Counted from the stretch's first letter, positions 54,501 through 63,628 are shown. The stretch: 64,000 nt of DNA from Seminibacterium arietis (GCF_042675725.1 NZ_JBHTJN010000010.1:15953-79952); one strand, 5' to 3'. The notes: generated by a model from the letters alone, not told the origin. Made by a program: numbers and translations.

Positions 54501-56430
54501 CATTGCCGTTAACAGTCAATTCCGTTGTCTCAGGTGCTTTGCCGCCTGCATTTTTTACATTAAATTTGATTTTAGTTTTGCCACCTGCTTCTTTATCAAC
54601 TACAGCCTCTACAGTATCGGTACTTTCAAAATTAATTGTATCCTCAGGGGTAATTACTGCTTTTTTCGCATCATCATTTTCAATATTAAATCCACTATTT
54701 ATATAGTCATTTAGACCATTAATAATATCAGGAAGGTCTTGGTATTTACGAGTACCACGAGCTATAACACGGGTTTTGTTAGTACCGCCATTTTCATTTG
54801 CATAATAGAGTGGTATTTCAAACCCTACAATAGCACCTGTATTTTCTACAGTGACAGTACTACCACCTAAAACTTCAGCAAGACTATTAGCTAAATTATT
54901 TTGACCATTAATTACGGTATAAAGTTGTGAACCGTTAATAGCATCTGTAGAGGTCGCACTAATTTCTCCTGGTGCTAAGTTCACTAATTGACGTGTCGCA
55001 GTTGTGCTACCAATAGAAACAATGCCTTTGGCTTCATCAGCACCCGCAAATCCACCATATTCAATTTTAAATGTAGGATCATTTGTTTTAAGTTCAGCAG
55101 ATTTAATTTTTGCTGCAACCCCTTTTTTATCGCCAGCAAGCGTTGCTGATTCTTCTGAACTTTCGTTACCTAAAATAACGTTATTTTCTTTCGTGGCAGT
55201 AACTTTATTACCTAACACAAAAGTTTTATTTGCACCTTCACTAATTTTATTTTCATTACCGAAAGCATAGGATTCATCTGCAAATACGCCATATTTGAAA
55301 GCGGAGTAATCTCTATCTGCATAGCCTTTATCTTCAAATTCGCTATCTTCGTACTTACCAAAGTCTTCTTTAGTATTACCTGAATAACCAAAAGAACCTG
55401 ATTTTTCTCCACGAACGACATTTAATTGCCCTACAGCAGTAGAATTTGCTTTTTCAACAATGTTTTTTTCCCCAATAGAAATAGAACTTTCACCGCCAAC
55501 AGAGGCTCTCGCACCAAGTGCTACTGCATTATGTGCATCAGCTTCCGCAAAGAAACCGAGGGCGACAGCACGTTCTTCGGTGGCATTACCATGAATTGCA
55601 ACAGAGCGATCACCAGAGGCTTCAGCTTGGTTACCGATTGCAAGAGCATTCACATTCAACGCATGTGCTTGCGGACCAATAGCAATTGCTGGAGTTGTTC
55701 CTTCTGCACCATCATCTCGTATTGTCATCCCTTTTGCTGGATCATATCTACCAAAGCTTTCTCTGGTTTCTTTTCTTTCTTTTCCTACTGCATATTTTGC
55801 TGGATTAGCCACAGCAAATGCCCCAAACGCAATTGAACTCGTACCTGTTGCTAGAGAATTATCGCCCATTGCCATAGTTTGATCTTGATGTGCGATACTT
55901 CTATAGCCTATTGCAGTAGAATGAACGCCATGAGATTCAGAAAGGAAGCCTAATGCCGTAGCCATTTGACCATTACTTACAGTTCCAATACCAATCGCAA
56001 CCCCGTTTTCACCCCTCTGAGTAACGTGTGCTTCTGCACCAATAGCAATCCCGCCAGCTTTAAACATCAAAGTTTTTGTAGAGTCTTTAACGTAATCACC
56101 ATCTTTCCCCTCTAAATCAACTTCACCTCTTTTGAGGTCTTTATTGTTTATATCATCTCGATATTCAACTCTAGACCACTCACCTATAGCAATATGAGAA
56201 CCAGTATTTGAAGTAACATTACCTATATTTTTTGAATGGGTTGGATTATAGTTTAAAGCAATTGCACTTCCTGCTGTCATAGATAAAAATAAACCAGCTA
56301 CCAATAAGGCTTTCGCTGGCTTTTCTCGTTTATCTGTTGATGACGCTTTACTTTGACTGCGTGCTAATTCGGAAGCTACATCAAAACGTTGTAACGTATG
56401 ATTCCAAATGATTTTAAATACCTTGTTCAT
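51577..56430 (-). CDS. Trimeric autotransporter adhesin (YadA/Hia type)
   Basis: Type Vc outer-membrane adhesin of 1617 residues. In order: extended signal peptide region (MNKVFKIIWNHTLQRFDVAS) and hydrophobic segment ending about residue 58; a YadA-like head of short repeats (about 75-360) with AIGYRSIAHQDQTMAMGDNS; a neck with AINGSQLYTV (about 500); a long stalk (about 520-1490) with degenerate modules such as GKWYDKEDLNPRTG and GKFYEADKVNADG and Trp-ring-like parts; a second neck (NVAEGVDDNDAVNVKQLKDA); a coiled-coil; and the YadA anchor, last about 70 residues, ending in aromatic GVGYQW. AGAGGA precedes the ATG. Likely binds host cells or matrix and may vary by stalk recombination. The ligand is unknown. 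Confidence 0.94.
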   Translation of the reverse strand: MNKVFKIIWNHTLQRFDVASELARSQSKASSTDKREKPAKALLVAGLFLSMTAGSAIALNYNPTHSKNIGNVTSNTGSHIAIGEWSRVEYRDDINNKDLKRGEVDLEGKDGDYVKDSTKTLMFKAGGIAIGAEAHVTQRGENGVAIGIGTVSNGQMATALGFLSESHGVHSTAIGYRSIAHQDQTMAMGDNSLATGTSSIAFGAFAVANPAKYAVGKERKETRESFGRYDPAKGMTIRDDGAEGTTPAIAIGPQAHALNVNALAIGNQAEASGDRSVAIHGNATEERAVALGFFAEADAHNAVALGARASVGGESSISIGEKNIVEKANSTAVGQLNVVRGEKSGSFGYSGNTKEDFGKYEDSEFEDKGYADRDYSAFKYGVFADESYAFGNENKISEGANKTFVLGNKVTATKENNVILGNESSEESATLAGDKKGVAAKIKSAELKTNDPTFKIEYGGFAGADEAKGIVSIGSTTATRQLVNLAPGEISATSTDAINGSQLYTVINGQNNLANSLAEVLGGSTVTVENTGAIVGFEIPLYYANENGGTNKTRVIARGTRKYQDLPDIINGLNDYINSGFNIENDDAKKAVITPEDTINFESTDTVEAVVDKEAGGKTKIKFNVKNAGGKAPETTELTVNGNGKVADLSEEEGKKLATAGDIANAINGVHFTAETGVDETDFKDDDNGRGNPKYIKAGDTLAMKAGKNMKVRTNEDGSITYATKDNVEFDSIKVPTGEGENAKAIKLTKDGLDMAGKQITNVDSGLKTYKETNSDPAAKEPKKELVDLNTKVGDGDAAKPVDDKTAATVGDLRKMGFVISSDKTTKEDGGVEDKEHASAVKNADEVRFVGKGVAKVSAGVKNGVHTVTVDVDASKLNKQQPVVYTTVDGSKVEKGDDGKFYKVGDNTQPKVEVKPENVIASMNNGSNKTDTPMVLSNVGKGVNTYSDLKQGDKHLVDVGGKKYDPSSFDENGRLKSEAQPAKSATELTSAWDKARGAKPIFGSDDGKLEPGLADLEHSNGTNAISVNDAKNLGFLIGAGKAGEKDPEYADKVTNANKVRFNAGAGLKVEGKTNAETGEREITFAVEGSGKVLKDNEGIYKDPTDPSGMKDRVVVNIDGKWYDKEDLNPRTGKPKGDAKPLDISEEDAKTRITNENNGFVSGKQVADHVKESGFNVGKFGDDEADDLSALDFKDKDVKDEKINPDDNLLFADGKNTKVSLATVEKKDPKGDVVTTTVMKVDVDSPIDFKYTDADGKEYAKANDGKFYEADKVNADGSLKKDGERPTALDPDAVAKLKKGAQLTNGTNSDGVANNPYETKDPVNVAVAKLLKDKPNATKEEIMEAMAGAIAAKPEAKDDIVKGEGGVTLDNVGWAERGDQAVNKDQLDQTVNKSGFFIKGNGKDPFKGDENGNKLGEETVKEKVTPNDAVNFVDGSNTKVEIATHLDPKTGADTTTVKYSVVDDPTFNTVQVGGANGPKISASADGKSLKVGDKDGKPVKITNVAEGVDDNDAVNVKQLKDALNGNVTNLGDVYNHIDKTDKRLRAGIAGSNAAASLPQVYIPGKSMVAAAVGTYEGQSAISVGYSRASDNGKVIFKLQGNANSRGKVGAGVGVGYQW

Positions 56431-56874
56431 GAGACTGTCCTCTTTGAAAAGTGATAAAACTAAATGTACGTCGAAATAAAGTGCGGTCGGTTTTGCTGTT
56501 TTTTGAATTTGTTTAACTACTTTTGCTCAAAAATTTTTGCTAAAATCTGTACAACGCTTCAACAAAAAAACAATAATGCAAATAACACAACAACTTACAC
56601 TAAATTATCCTCTCCAATTTAGAACAACAAAAATTCTCTCTCAAGGCAATTTACTTATTTTTTAATCAACACAAAATAGCTTGCACTAATTTAACTTTCC
56701 ATTAATTAAAAATTAAAAGAAAATCATAAAATGAAAAATATTTACAAAAAAACACTATAAATTACAAAATCTATTTTCTTATCTATTTCCTTTTTAGCTA
56801 AAAAATTCGCTTAAATAAGTTAATATTTTCTCTATAATAAATGAAATTAATTTTTATTTTTAACTGGAGATTTT
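56431..56874. other. AT-rich divergent promoter region between adhesin and TonB receptor
   Basis: 444 bp with one uptake signal (56480-56488) and very AT-rich sequence nearer the receptor. A 29-codon open frame at 56577-56666 has no ribosome site and is not called. No certain Fur box or simple repeat is seen. It must contain the promoters of both flanking genes, but none stands out clearly. Confidence 0.5.
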
Positions 56875-59307
56875 ATGTTATTTTTTGTGCAAAATCATCA
56901 AACAAGATTTGGGCGATTATCTGCCCCGCTGTTATCTTTATTATCGTTTCATGCAACAGCTGAACCTAATGATGCTGTTGTATTAGATCAAATTATTGTT
57001 GAAACTGAGCAAGTTTCTGCGAAAGATTCACACACAAACAGTCAGCAAATTAGCCGTGGTTTAGTATGGAATGAACATGATTTAGTTCGCTGGCAAACAG
57101 GCATTACCGTAACTGAAGGCGGTCGTGGTGGAGCTAATGGCTATAGTATGCGTGGTGTGGAAAGTGATCGTGTTGCAATCAGCGTTGACGGCATAAGTGC
57201 GGTAGAAAGTTATATGCCTCGATTTTATTACATCAAAGGTTTTTATAACGGTAATCGCAATAGTACCGAAATTGAAAACTTAGCTTCTGTACAATTTAAC
57301 AAAGGAGCAAATTCACTCACTCAAGGTAGCGGTGCTTTAGGCGGTAGCGTGTCAATGCAAACAAAAACAGTGCATGACTTTGTCCCTGCTGGAAAAAATG
57401 TAGGATTTTATGCGAAAACAGCCTATAGCTCACGTAATGAAGAATATCGACAAGTCGTGGGAGGAGGATTTATTTATGGCAATGTAGAGGGATTGTTACA
57501 ATATACTTATCGTAACGCACATGAAAACAAAAATTATTATAGCGGTAAAATAAAAGATATTAATTATTGCGGTGCTGTGCCAAATAGTGCAGGAGATGGT
57601 GGTTTTGAAGATAGACGAAAAACCTATCCTGAACTTTGTGGACGTGGTCGCCTGTTACCTGATAACCTTAATTATCGTAGCCAATCTTGGTTAGCAAAAT
57701 TAGGTTATCATTTTAATCAACAGCATTTTGTGCAAGGTTTTTTTGAAAATTTTGATCAAAACAGAAAAATTTTAGAAAAAAGTTTTTATGCGTTGAATCG
57801 TCAGGAGGCCAGTGATGTTACACCTTATCAACGTATTGGCATTGTTTATGATTACACACCAACAAAAAGTTGGCTAAATAAATTTAGTGTACAGTTAGCA
57901 CAACAAAAAGTGTCACAAGAGGCTAATTCAAATCAATACGGTACGTGGACTGGTAAAGATCACGCTGATTATAATATTGTAACCGAACAGCGTTTGTACA
58001 AAACAGAACAGAAACATCATCAATTAGACTTTTCTTTTATCTCTAATGAAGTGGATAGCTACATTGCTCATCATCAACTACAAGGTGGATTTGGTTATCA
58101 TTGGGGAAAATTAGAAAATAAAAATCAGGAATATAAATATAGTGCCTATTCTAACAGCACAACAACACGTCAATTTACTATTCAGCAACCCGTTTTCCGT
58201 CAATCTTGGTATGGTTATATACAAGATCTAATCAATATTAATCCAAAATGGAGTGCAAATGCAGGATTACGTTTTGATCATTATCGCTATCAGCCTAAAA
58301 CAAGTTCGTTAAAATACGATATCGAAAGTCAAGAAATGGTTGCCCTGGCAAAAAAACAATTTAGTGCAATAAGTTACTCTGCCGGACTAAATTATGCGAT
58401 CACTGATTCTACTTTATTGAGTTATCAATTTAGTACTGGTTTTAAGGCTCCAAAAATAGAAGAAATGTATTTTGATTTAAAAGGCTCAAGTGCGGTCAAT
58501 TTTTTACCTAATATTAATTTGAGAGCTGAAAAGGCACAGAATCATGAACTTACGCTAACTACAGAGGGAGATAATTATCAATTAAGTTTAACTGCATTTT
58601 ATACAAAATATCGAGATTTTATCGATGCTGATGCTAAACCCAAAGTAGCTTCTCGCCAAAGAACTAACTGGGCAACAAAAGAAAAATATACTGAATATTA
58701 TCTAGATGGAATAGATTATCAGCAAATTAATATCGATAAAGCTTATGTTACAGGTATTGATTTGCATGCTCGTGCAGAAGGAAGTTTGATTGGTTTACCT
58801 AAAAATCTCTACACAACGTTTAAAAGTAGTTATGCAAAAGGACGTAAAAATAATGGCACCGCAATGCTGGCAATTCAGCCTTTTAGTATTGCTTTAGGAT
58901 TAGGCTATCAAGCAGAAGATGATAAATGGAATCTATTATTTAGTGGTCGTTATGTGAGTGCAAAAAAAGCGAGCGATGCAATGGATAAACCTGTAGCCAA
59001 CAGTTTAAAGTTAGATGTAAATAAAAAAACAGGTGAAATATCAGGATTTGAACAAGCAAAACTTTATCGTTTTTTAAGTGATTCTTACACCGTATTTGAT
59101 TTAACTGCACAATATCAATTAAATTCAAATTTCACCATCAACGCTGGAATATTTAATTTATTTAATCGTAAATACACCACTTGGGATAGCTTGCGACAAA
59201 TTAAATATAATGGAGCAATGGGCGATGTGTGGAATTCTGGTGAAGGGTTAGAACGATTCACTGAGGCTGGGCGTCATTTCGCTTTATCATTAGAAATGAG
59301 ATTTTAA
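56875..59307 (+). CDS. TonB-dependent haemoglobin/transferrin-type receptor
   Basis: Outer-membrane receptor of 810 residues. An atypical short signal peptide (cut near ATA-EPND, about residue 29) is followed by a TonB-box-like segment (VLDQIIVETE, about 36-45), the plug with GRGGANGYSMRGVESDRVAI and VDGISAVESY, then a 22-strand barrel ending in aromatic LSLEMRF. The plug sequence is of the haemoglobin/transferrin/lactoferrin receptor class (HmbR, Hgp, TbpA relatives). Two cysteines (CGAVPNSAGDG to ELCGRG) may form a loop disulfide. No lipoprotein partner gene is adjacent, which favours haem or haemoglobin over transferrin. The ATG follows TGGAGATTTT. Probably iron-controlled (inferred). Confidence 0.88.
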   Translation: MLFFVQNHQTRFGRLSAPLLSLLSFHATAEPNDAVVLDQIIVETEQVSAKDSHTNSQQISRGLVWNEHDLVRWQTGITVTEGGRGGANGYSMRGVESDRVAISVDGISAVESYMPRFYYIKGFYNGNRNSTEIENLASVQFNKGANSLTQGSGALGGSVSMQTKTVHDFVPAGKNVGFYAKTAYSSRNEEYRQVVGGGFIYGNVEGLLQYTYRNAHENKNYYSGKIKDINYCGAVPNSAGDGGFEDRRKTYPELCGRGRLLPDNLNYRSQSWLAKLGYHFNQQHFVQGFFENFDQNRKILEKSFYALNRQEASDVTPYQRIGIVYDYTPTKSWLNKFSVQLAQQKVSQEANSNQYGTWTGKDHADYNIVTEQRLYKTEQKHHQLDFSFISNEVDSYIAHHQLQGGFGYHWGKLENKNQEYKYSAYSNSTTTRQFTIQQPVFRQSWYGYIQDLININPKWSANAGLRFDHYRYQPKTSSLKYDIESQEMVALAKKQFSAISYSAGLNYAITDSTLLSYQFSTGFKAPKIEEMYFDLKGSSAVNFLPNINLRAEKAQNHELTLTTEGDNYQLSLTAFYTKYRDFIDADAKPKVASRQRTNWATKEKYTEYYLDGIDYQQINIDKAYVTGIDLHARAEGSLIGLPKNLYTTFKSSYAKGRKNNGTAMLAIQPFSIALGLGYQAEDDKWNLLFSGRYVSAKKASDAMDKPVANSLKLDVNKKTGEISGFEQAKLYRFLSDSYTVFDLTAQYQLNSNFTINAGIFNLFNRKYTTWDSLRQIKYNGAMGDVWNSGEGLERFTEAGRHFALSLEMRF

Positions 59308-59322
59308 AAAGGGCTATTACAG

Positions 59323-59362
59323 AAAGTGCGGTGAAAAATGAAAAATTTCACCGCACTTTTAC
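59323..59362. terminator. Terminator between TonB receptor and lysC
   Basis: AAAGTGCGGTGAAA (59323-59336) pairs perfectly with TTTCACCGCACTTT (59346-59359), a 14-bp stem with two uptake signals, between convergent genes. A T run follows on the + strand. Confidence 0.88.
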
Positions 59363-59383
59363 TGTTTGATTTCGTCGTATTAT

Positions 59384-60736
59384 TTATTCAAACAAATTTT
59401 TGTGTAATGTGTTGACTACAGCATTCGCCTGATTACTATTTACTAGCATACAAATACTATTTGTGCTTGCTCCATAACTGATCATACGGATGCTGTAGGA
59501 TTCTAGAGTGTCGAAAATCGTTTTTACTACACCTTCTGATTTATGGAGTTCGTTTCCAATTAATGTGACTAAAGATAAACCTGTATCCACTTTCACTTGA
59601 GCAATTTCGTTTAATTGTGCGAGTAATTCCGTTGAGAGTAGTTCTGTGCCACTTGATGCGGAACCCGTTTTATCTAATGTGAGTGCAACGCTGGCTTCGG
59701 ACGTAATAACCATATCCACTGAAATTTTATGATCTGCAATCGTTTGGAATATTTGTGCTAAAAATCCTTGGGCATGCACCATACTTGGATTAGAAAGTGT
59801 GAGCAAAGTTTGATCACGTCTTAATGCCACCGCTCTAAATTGTGGGCGTTGTTGTGGTTCACGAGTAACCCATGTTCCCCCCGCTTGCGGATCTTTACTT
59901 GAGCCAACATACACAGGAAGATTACTACGAACAGCTGGCAATAATGTAGATGGATGTAATACTTTCGCCCCAAAAGTTGCCATTTCTGCCGCTTCAGAAA
60001 AACTCATGCTATCAATTCGCCACGCCGTTGGCACAATACGAGGGTCAGTTGTGTAAATACCTGCAACATCTGTCCAAATTAACACATTTTTTGCTTTTAG
60101 CACTTCCGCTAACAATGCCGCAGAATAGTCACTTCCACCACGTCCTAAAGTTGTAGTGCGACCTTGTGGATCACGTCCAATAAACCCTTGTGTGACAATT
60201 AATTTACCTTGTTGAACAAGTGGGGCTAACAGTGCATCACTTTGAATTTGCGTTTGTTCATCGTTCGGCATCGCTTTGCCAAAATGGCTATCTGTCGCCA
60301 CAACAGTACGAACATCAACCCATTGAGCATCAACATTTAACTCTTTTAATACTTGTACAAAAAGTAAAGATGACATCATTTCACCTTGACTAATCAAGGC
60401 ATCACTTAATTCTTCTGTGCTATTTGTTGTAGCTTGTTCAGCTAATTGAGCAATATGTGCTAAAATTTTTTCAATTTCAGACCGCACTTGACTTTCATCT
60501 TTTAATTGAGACAGGATATTTTCTTGAATTTGACGAATTTCACTCAGTAAACGAATTCGTTCTTCGCTACTTTGACCATTGGCTAAAGCCACTAATAAAT
60601 TAGTAACGCCTGCTGAAGCAGAAAGTACCACAACACGAGTATCGGGATCAGCAATAACAATATTTGCACAAGCTGTCATTGCTTCATGATTAGCGACACT
60701 TGTTCCACCAAATTTGGCAACAGAGAAATTAAGCAT
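59384..60736 (-). CDS. lysC: Lysine-sensitive aspartokinase III
   Basis: Phosphorylates aspartate, the first step to lysine, threonine and methionine. It has 450 residues from the ATG at 60736 (MLNFSVAKFGGTSVANHEAM), with AAGGAA upstream; the open frame further upstream lacks a site. The kinase domain contains KFGGTS and TLGRGGSDYSAALLA, and two C-terminal ACT domains (about 310-450) bind lysine. Single-function, not fused to homoserine dehydrogenase. The 150-bp leader is too short and lacks the features of a lysine riboswitch. Confidence 0.95.
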   Translation of the reverse strand: MLNFSVAKFGGTSVANHEAMTACANIVIADPDTRVVVLSASAGVTNLLVALANGQSSEERIRLLSEIRQIQENILSQLKDESQVRSEIEKILAHIAQLAEQATTNSTEELSDALISQGEMMSSLLFVQVLKELNVDAQWVDVRTVVATDSHFGKAMPNDEQTQIQSDALLAPLVQQGKLIVTQGFIGRDPQGRTTTLGRGGSDYSAALLAEVLKAKNVLIWTDVAGIYTTDPRIVPTAWRIDSMSFSEAAEMATFGAKVLHPSTLLPAVRSNLPVYVGSSKDPQAGGTWVTREPQQRPQFRAVALRRDQTLLTLSNPSMVHAQGFLAQIFQTIADHKISVDMVITSEASVALTLDKTGSASSGTELLSTELLAQLNEIAQVKVDTGLSLVTLIGNELHKSEGVVKTIFDTLESYSIRMISYGASTNSICMLVNSNQANAVVNTLHKNLFE

Positions 60737-60828
60737 GAGTAAATTCCTTAGTAAGTAAATTAAAGTTGAGTACTTGGCATACAAGTAATAATTCGACAAA
60801 ATTGTCAGTAACGTTCATAACAAAAATA

Positions 60829-60858
60829 AAAACACCATTCTGAAGAATAGTGTTTTAT
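60829..60858 (-). terminator. Terminator between proA and lysC
   Basis: A 13-bp stem with one G-U pair (60829-60841 with 60844-60856) and a T run on the - strand, 31 bp after the proA stop. It could terminate proA or act as an attenuator in the lysC leader. Confidence 0.7.
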
Positions 60859-60888
60859 TTCCCCATTTTGTTAGGGAGAGCGATTATA

Positions 60889-62148
60889 TCACAGCCGTGA
60901 TAAATAATCACCCTCACATATCCATTTGTATGAAGTTAATGCTTCTAGTCCCATTGGACCGCGTGCGTGTAATTTTTGCGTACTGACTGCAACTTCAGCT
61001 CCAAGTCCAAATTGCCCTCCATCAGTAAATCTTGTACTTGCATTAATATACACCGCCGCCGCTTCAACTTGTGCAACAAACTGTCTTGCCAGTTGCTGTG
61101 AAGAAGTCAAAATTGCTTCTGAATGCTGTGTCCCATATTTATTAATATGTGCTATTGCTTGTTCAAAATCTTTCACCACGACGACATTAAGATCTAGACT
61201 TCCCCATTCTCTATACAAACAACTTTCCTGTAGGGCATAAACTTCAACATCCATTTTTTGCAAAATTGAAAATGAGGTGCTATCAGCATGAAATTTAACC
61301 CCTTTTTCACTTAGTTCAAGTGCTAATTTAGGTAAAAATTGCGAGGCAATACTTTCTTGTACTAATAGTGTCTCTAATGTATTACAGGTGCTTGGTCGTT
61401 GAGCTTTCGCATTCACAATAACGTTTATTGAGCGTTCTAAATCCGCACTTTGTTCAACAAAAGTGTGACATACACCTATTCCACCAACAATAACAGGGAT
61501 AGTAGAATGCTGTTTGCAGAGTTCATGCAATACCGCTCCACCTCTTGGAATGAGCATGTCTACATAACGATCTAATTTTAATAACTGCATCACTAAATTA
61601 CGATCAGGATCTGTCACTGCTTGTACTGCATATTGAGGTAATCCCGCTTCCACTAAAGCTTGTTGTATCACTTTCACTAAAATTTCATTTGAATAACGAG
61701 TTTCTTTACCACCTCGTAAAATAATTGCATTACCTGTTTTTAAACATAAACTAGCCACATCAATTGTTACGTTAGGTCTAGATTCGTAAATAGTTGCCAC
61801 AACACCTAATGGTACCCTAACTCGTTTAATTCTCAAGCCACTATTTAGCTGTCCACCATCAATAATTTTTCCTACAGGATCAGGCAATGAAACAACGTGT
61901 CTTACATCATCTGCAATTGCTTTTAAACGTTCGGGAGTTAATAAAAGTCGATCAATTAATGCCTCAGATAAACCCTGCTGCTTTGCATTTTGTACATCTT
62001 TTTGATTCGCAGCAAGAATAGCATCTGTTTGTTTTTCTAGTTGATTTGCTATCGCCATCAAACTTTGATTTTTAACATTTTCAGACATTTGAGATAAAAC
62101 AAAAGCCGCTTTTTTAGCTTCTTTTCCCATCATAATTAGATCTGTCAT
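60889..62148 (-). CDS. proA: Glutamate-5-semialdehyde dehydrogenase (gamma-glutamyl phosphate reductase)
   Basis: Second step of proline synthesis. It has 419 residues (E. coli 417). The active-site cysteine is in KAQRPSTCNTLETLL, the NADPH-binding region in RGGKETRYSN, and the C-terminal INASTRFTDGGQFGLGAEVAVSTQ is split here as INASTRFTDGG and QFGLGAEVAVS. proB is not adjacent in the window. The upstream gene is the TRIC-like membrane protein, 25 bp away. Confidence 0.96.
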   Translation of the reverse strand: MTDLIMMGKEAKKAAFVLSQMSENVKNQSLMAIANQLEKQTDAILAANQKDVQNAKQQGLSEALIDRLLLTPERLKAIADDVRHVVSLPDPVGKIIDGGQLNSGLRIKRVRVPLGVVATIYESRPNVTIDVASLCLKTGNAIILRGGKETRYSNEILVKVIQQALVEAGLPQYAVQAVTDPDRNLVMQLLKLDRYVDMLIPRGGAVLHELCKQHSTIPVIVGGIGVCHTFVEQSADLERSINVIVNAKAQRPSTCNTLETLLVQESIASQFLPKLALELSEKGVKFHADSTSFSILQKMDVEVYALQESCLYREWGSLDLNVVVVKDFEQAIAHINKYGTQHSEAILTSSQQLARQFVAQVEAAAVYINASTRFTDGGQFGLGAEVAVSTQKLHARGPMGLEALTSYKWICEGDYLSRL

Positions 62149-62172
62149 ATTTTATCTATCCTATTGTTCTAT

Positions 62173-62844
62173 TTATTTTGTTTTCGTTGGTAATTTGTCA
62201 TCATTTTGCTTGCCAGCAATAGTATTTTCTTGATAATCAAATACAGGTAATCCCCATTCAAAATAAATTGCTAACAAACGGATTATAAAACCACTAACTA
62301 AAGTAACAATCACAACTAAATTTTGATTAACGTCTAATTGTTGTAAACCAATATAAATTGAGGTTGCTAATAACGCAACACTTGCATATAACTCTTTTTG
62401 AAAAACTAAGGGAATACGATTACACAATAAATCACGTAATACACCGCCAAAACCCCCTGTAATAATGGCTGCAATAATAGCGATAGTAAAACTATGTCCC
62501 ATATCTAGTGCAATTTGAGCACCTATAATCGAAAATACAATCAATCCCACTGCATCTAATACTAAAAATATAGTGCGAAAATATCGCATAAAATGATTAA
62601 TAAAAGGAGCGATAATAACAGTCAACACCGCAGCACTCGCAACAATAAGGAAATAATGAGGATTCTTCACCCAACCTAAAGGATAGTGTCCTAACAATAC
62701 ATCTCTTACTGATCCCCCACCGATTGCTGTCATCGATGCAATAATAATTACACCAAAAATATCCATTTTTTCACGTCCTGCCGCCAATGCTCCAGTAATT
62801 GCTTCTGCAGTAATTCCAACAATATATAAAATACTTAGCAACAT
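62173..62844 (-). CDS. TRIC/YicG (UPF0126) family membrane protein
   Basis: 223-residue protein with about seven hydrophobic segments, built from two UPF0126 halves. The family motif Gly-Gly-Gly-x-Val-Arg-Asp appears as ATIGGGSVRDVLLG-type (here MTAIGGGSVRDVLLGHYPLG) and again as GGFGGVLRDLLCNRIPLV. Related to trimeric intracellular cation channels in animals; in bacteria the transported ion is unclear. AAGGATAAATT precedes the ATG. It is 25 bp before proA, so possibly co-transcribed. Confidence 0.9.
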   Translation of the reverse strand: MLLSILYIVGITAEAITGALAAGREKMDIFGVIIIASMTAIGGGSVRDVLLGHYPLGWVKNPHYFLIVASAAVLTVIIAPFINHFMRYFRTIFLVLDAVGLIVFSIIGAQIALDMGHSFTIAIIAAIITGGFGGVLRDLLCNRIPLVFQKELYASVALLATSIYIGLQQLDVNQNLVVIVTLVSGFIIRLLAIYFEWGLPVFDYQENTIAGKQNDDKLPTKTK

Positions 62845-63071
62845 AATTTATCCTTAAATTAGCTTAAATCTCAAGCACTAAAAGTGCGGTAAATTACTTG
62901 CTATTTTAGAGCCGAATAGTCAAATAAGCTAGCATTACTGTAAACTTATTATAAAAAATCTACCTATTGATATATTCTAAATTAGCTATTTGCACTTTGA
63001 TAATTAACACTTAGTATTTTTAAAAAAATGACCGCACTTTTATACCAAAATCAATGCTTTCAATTAGTTTT
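62845..63071. other. AT-rich spacer with two uptake signals
   Basis: No open frame or terminator is visible. Contains AAGTGCGGT near 62883 and ACCGCACTT near 63032, facing each other but about 150 bp apart, so not a hairpin of usual size. Confidence 0.5.
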
Positions 63072-63485
63072 TTAGGGATTTATCTTAATTAATTCAATCT
63101 TATAAGTAGCAGCATTATTTTTTAATTTTCCTTCCTCTTTATATCCTAAATGTTTTGGGATATAAAGCTCATAAATACTCCCTTCTTGCATCAACATCAA
63201 TCCTTCCTGTAAACCTGAAAACATTGCTGCTATCGGTAAAATCACTGGCATTCCATTTAGTGTACCATCTAGCAATTCTCCATCTGATTTATAAGAAGTA
63301 AAAAGCACTTTAACCTCATCATTTATTTTAGGTCTAGCACCTTTTCCAACTCTAATAATTTTATAGGATAGCCCTGAAGCGGTTTGATGACTAGTTGTCA
63401 TGTTAGTATCAATTACGTTGTTATTTTGAGCAACACATTGCATACTAGCCATAAGTATCATAAGAAAATAAATTCTGTATTTCAC
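63072..63485 (-). CDS. FKBP-type peptidyl-prolyl isomerase-like protein, exported
   Basis: 137 residues with a signal peptide (MKYRIYFLMILMASMQCVAQ) and an FKBP fold from about residue 38 (GLSYKIIRVGKGARPKINDEVKVLFTSY is split here: GLSYKIIRVGKGARP, INDEVKVLF). Compared with FKBP consensus the usual Tyr and Trp of the active site are replaced (FTSYKSDGEL; FSGLQEGLML for the P-G-W region), so isomerase activity is doubtful. The start is a GTG at 63485 with AGGAG 6 nt upstream. No operon partner; near the rRNA operon end. A periplasmic folding or scaffold role is only inferred. Confidence 0.75.
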   Translation of the reverse strand: MKYRIYFLMILMASMQCVAQNNNVIDTNMTTSHQTASGLSYKIIRVGKGARPKINDEVKVLFTSYKSDGELLDGTLNGMPVILPIAAMFSGLQEGLMLMQEGSIYELYIPKHLGYKEEGKLKNNAATYKIELIKINP

Positions 63486-63628
63486 TTGTAACTCCTGTTA
63501 AAGTATATTCAATCAAAGACACACAAGTAAATTCTATAATATAAAGTAAAAGTAAGGAAAGATATATAAAAGATAAACAAAAAGCCCCGATGTTAAAATA
63601 GAGGTTTTGTTTTAGCTAGCCATCTATT

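Noticed and set aside
51577..56430. Several open frames of 60-145 codons on the + strand inside the adhesin gene
   Set aside because: They are antisense to a complete trimeric autotransporter and owe their openness to its repetitive Gly/Ala/Lys/Asp codons; none has a ribosome site or recognisable content.
56577..56666. 29-codon open frame in the adhesin-receptor intergenic region
   Set aside because: No ribosome site, no recognisable sequence, and such frames are expected by chance in AT-rich DNA.
60737..60888. Lysine riboswitch before lysC
   Set aside because: The leader is only about 150 nt, holds one simple hairpin and shows none of the conserved lysine-aptamer junction sequence.
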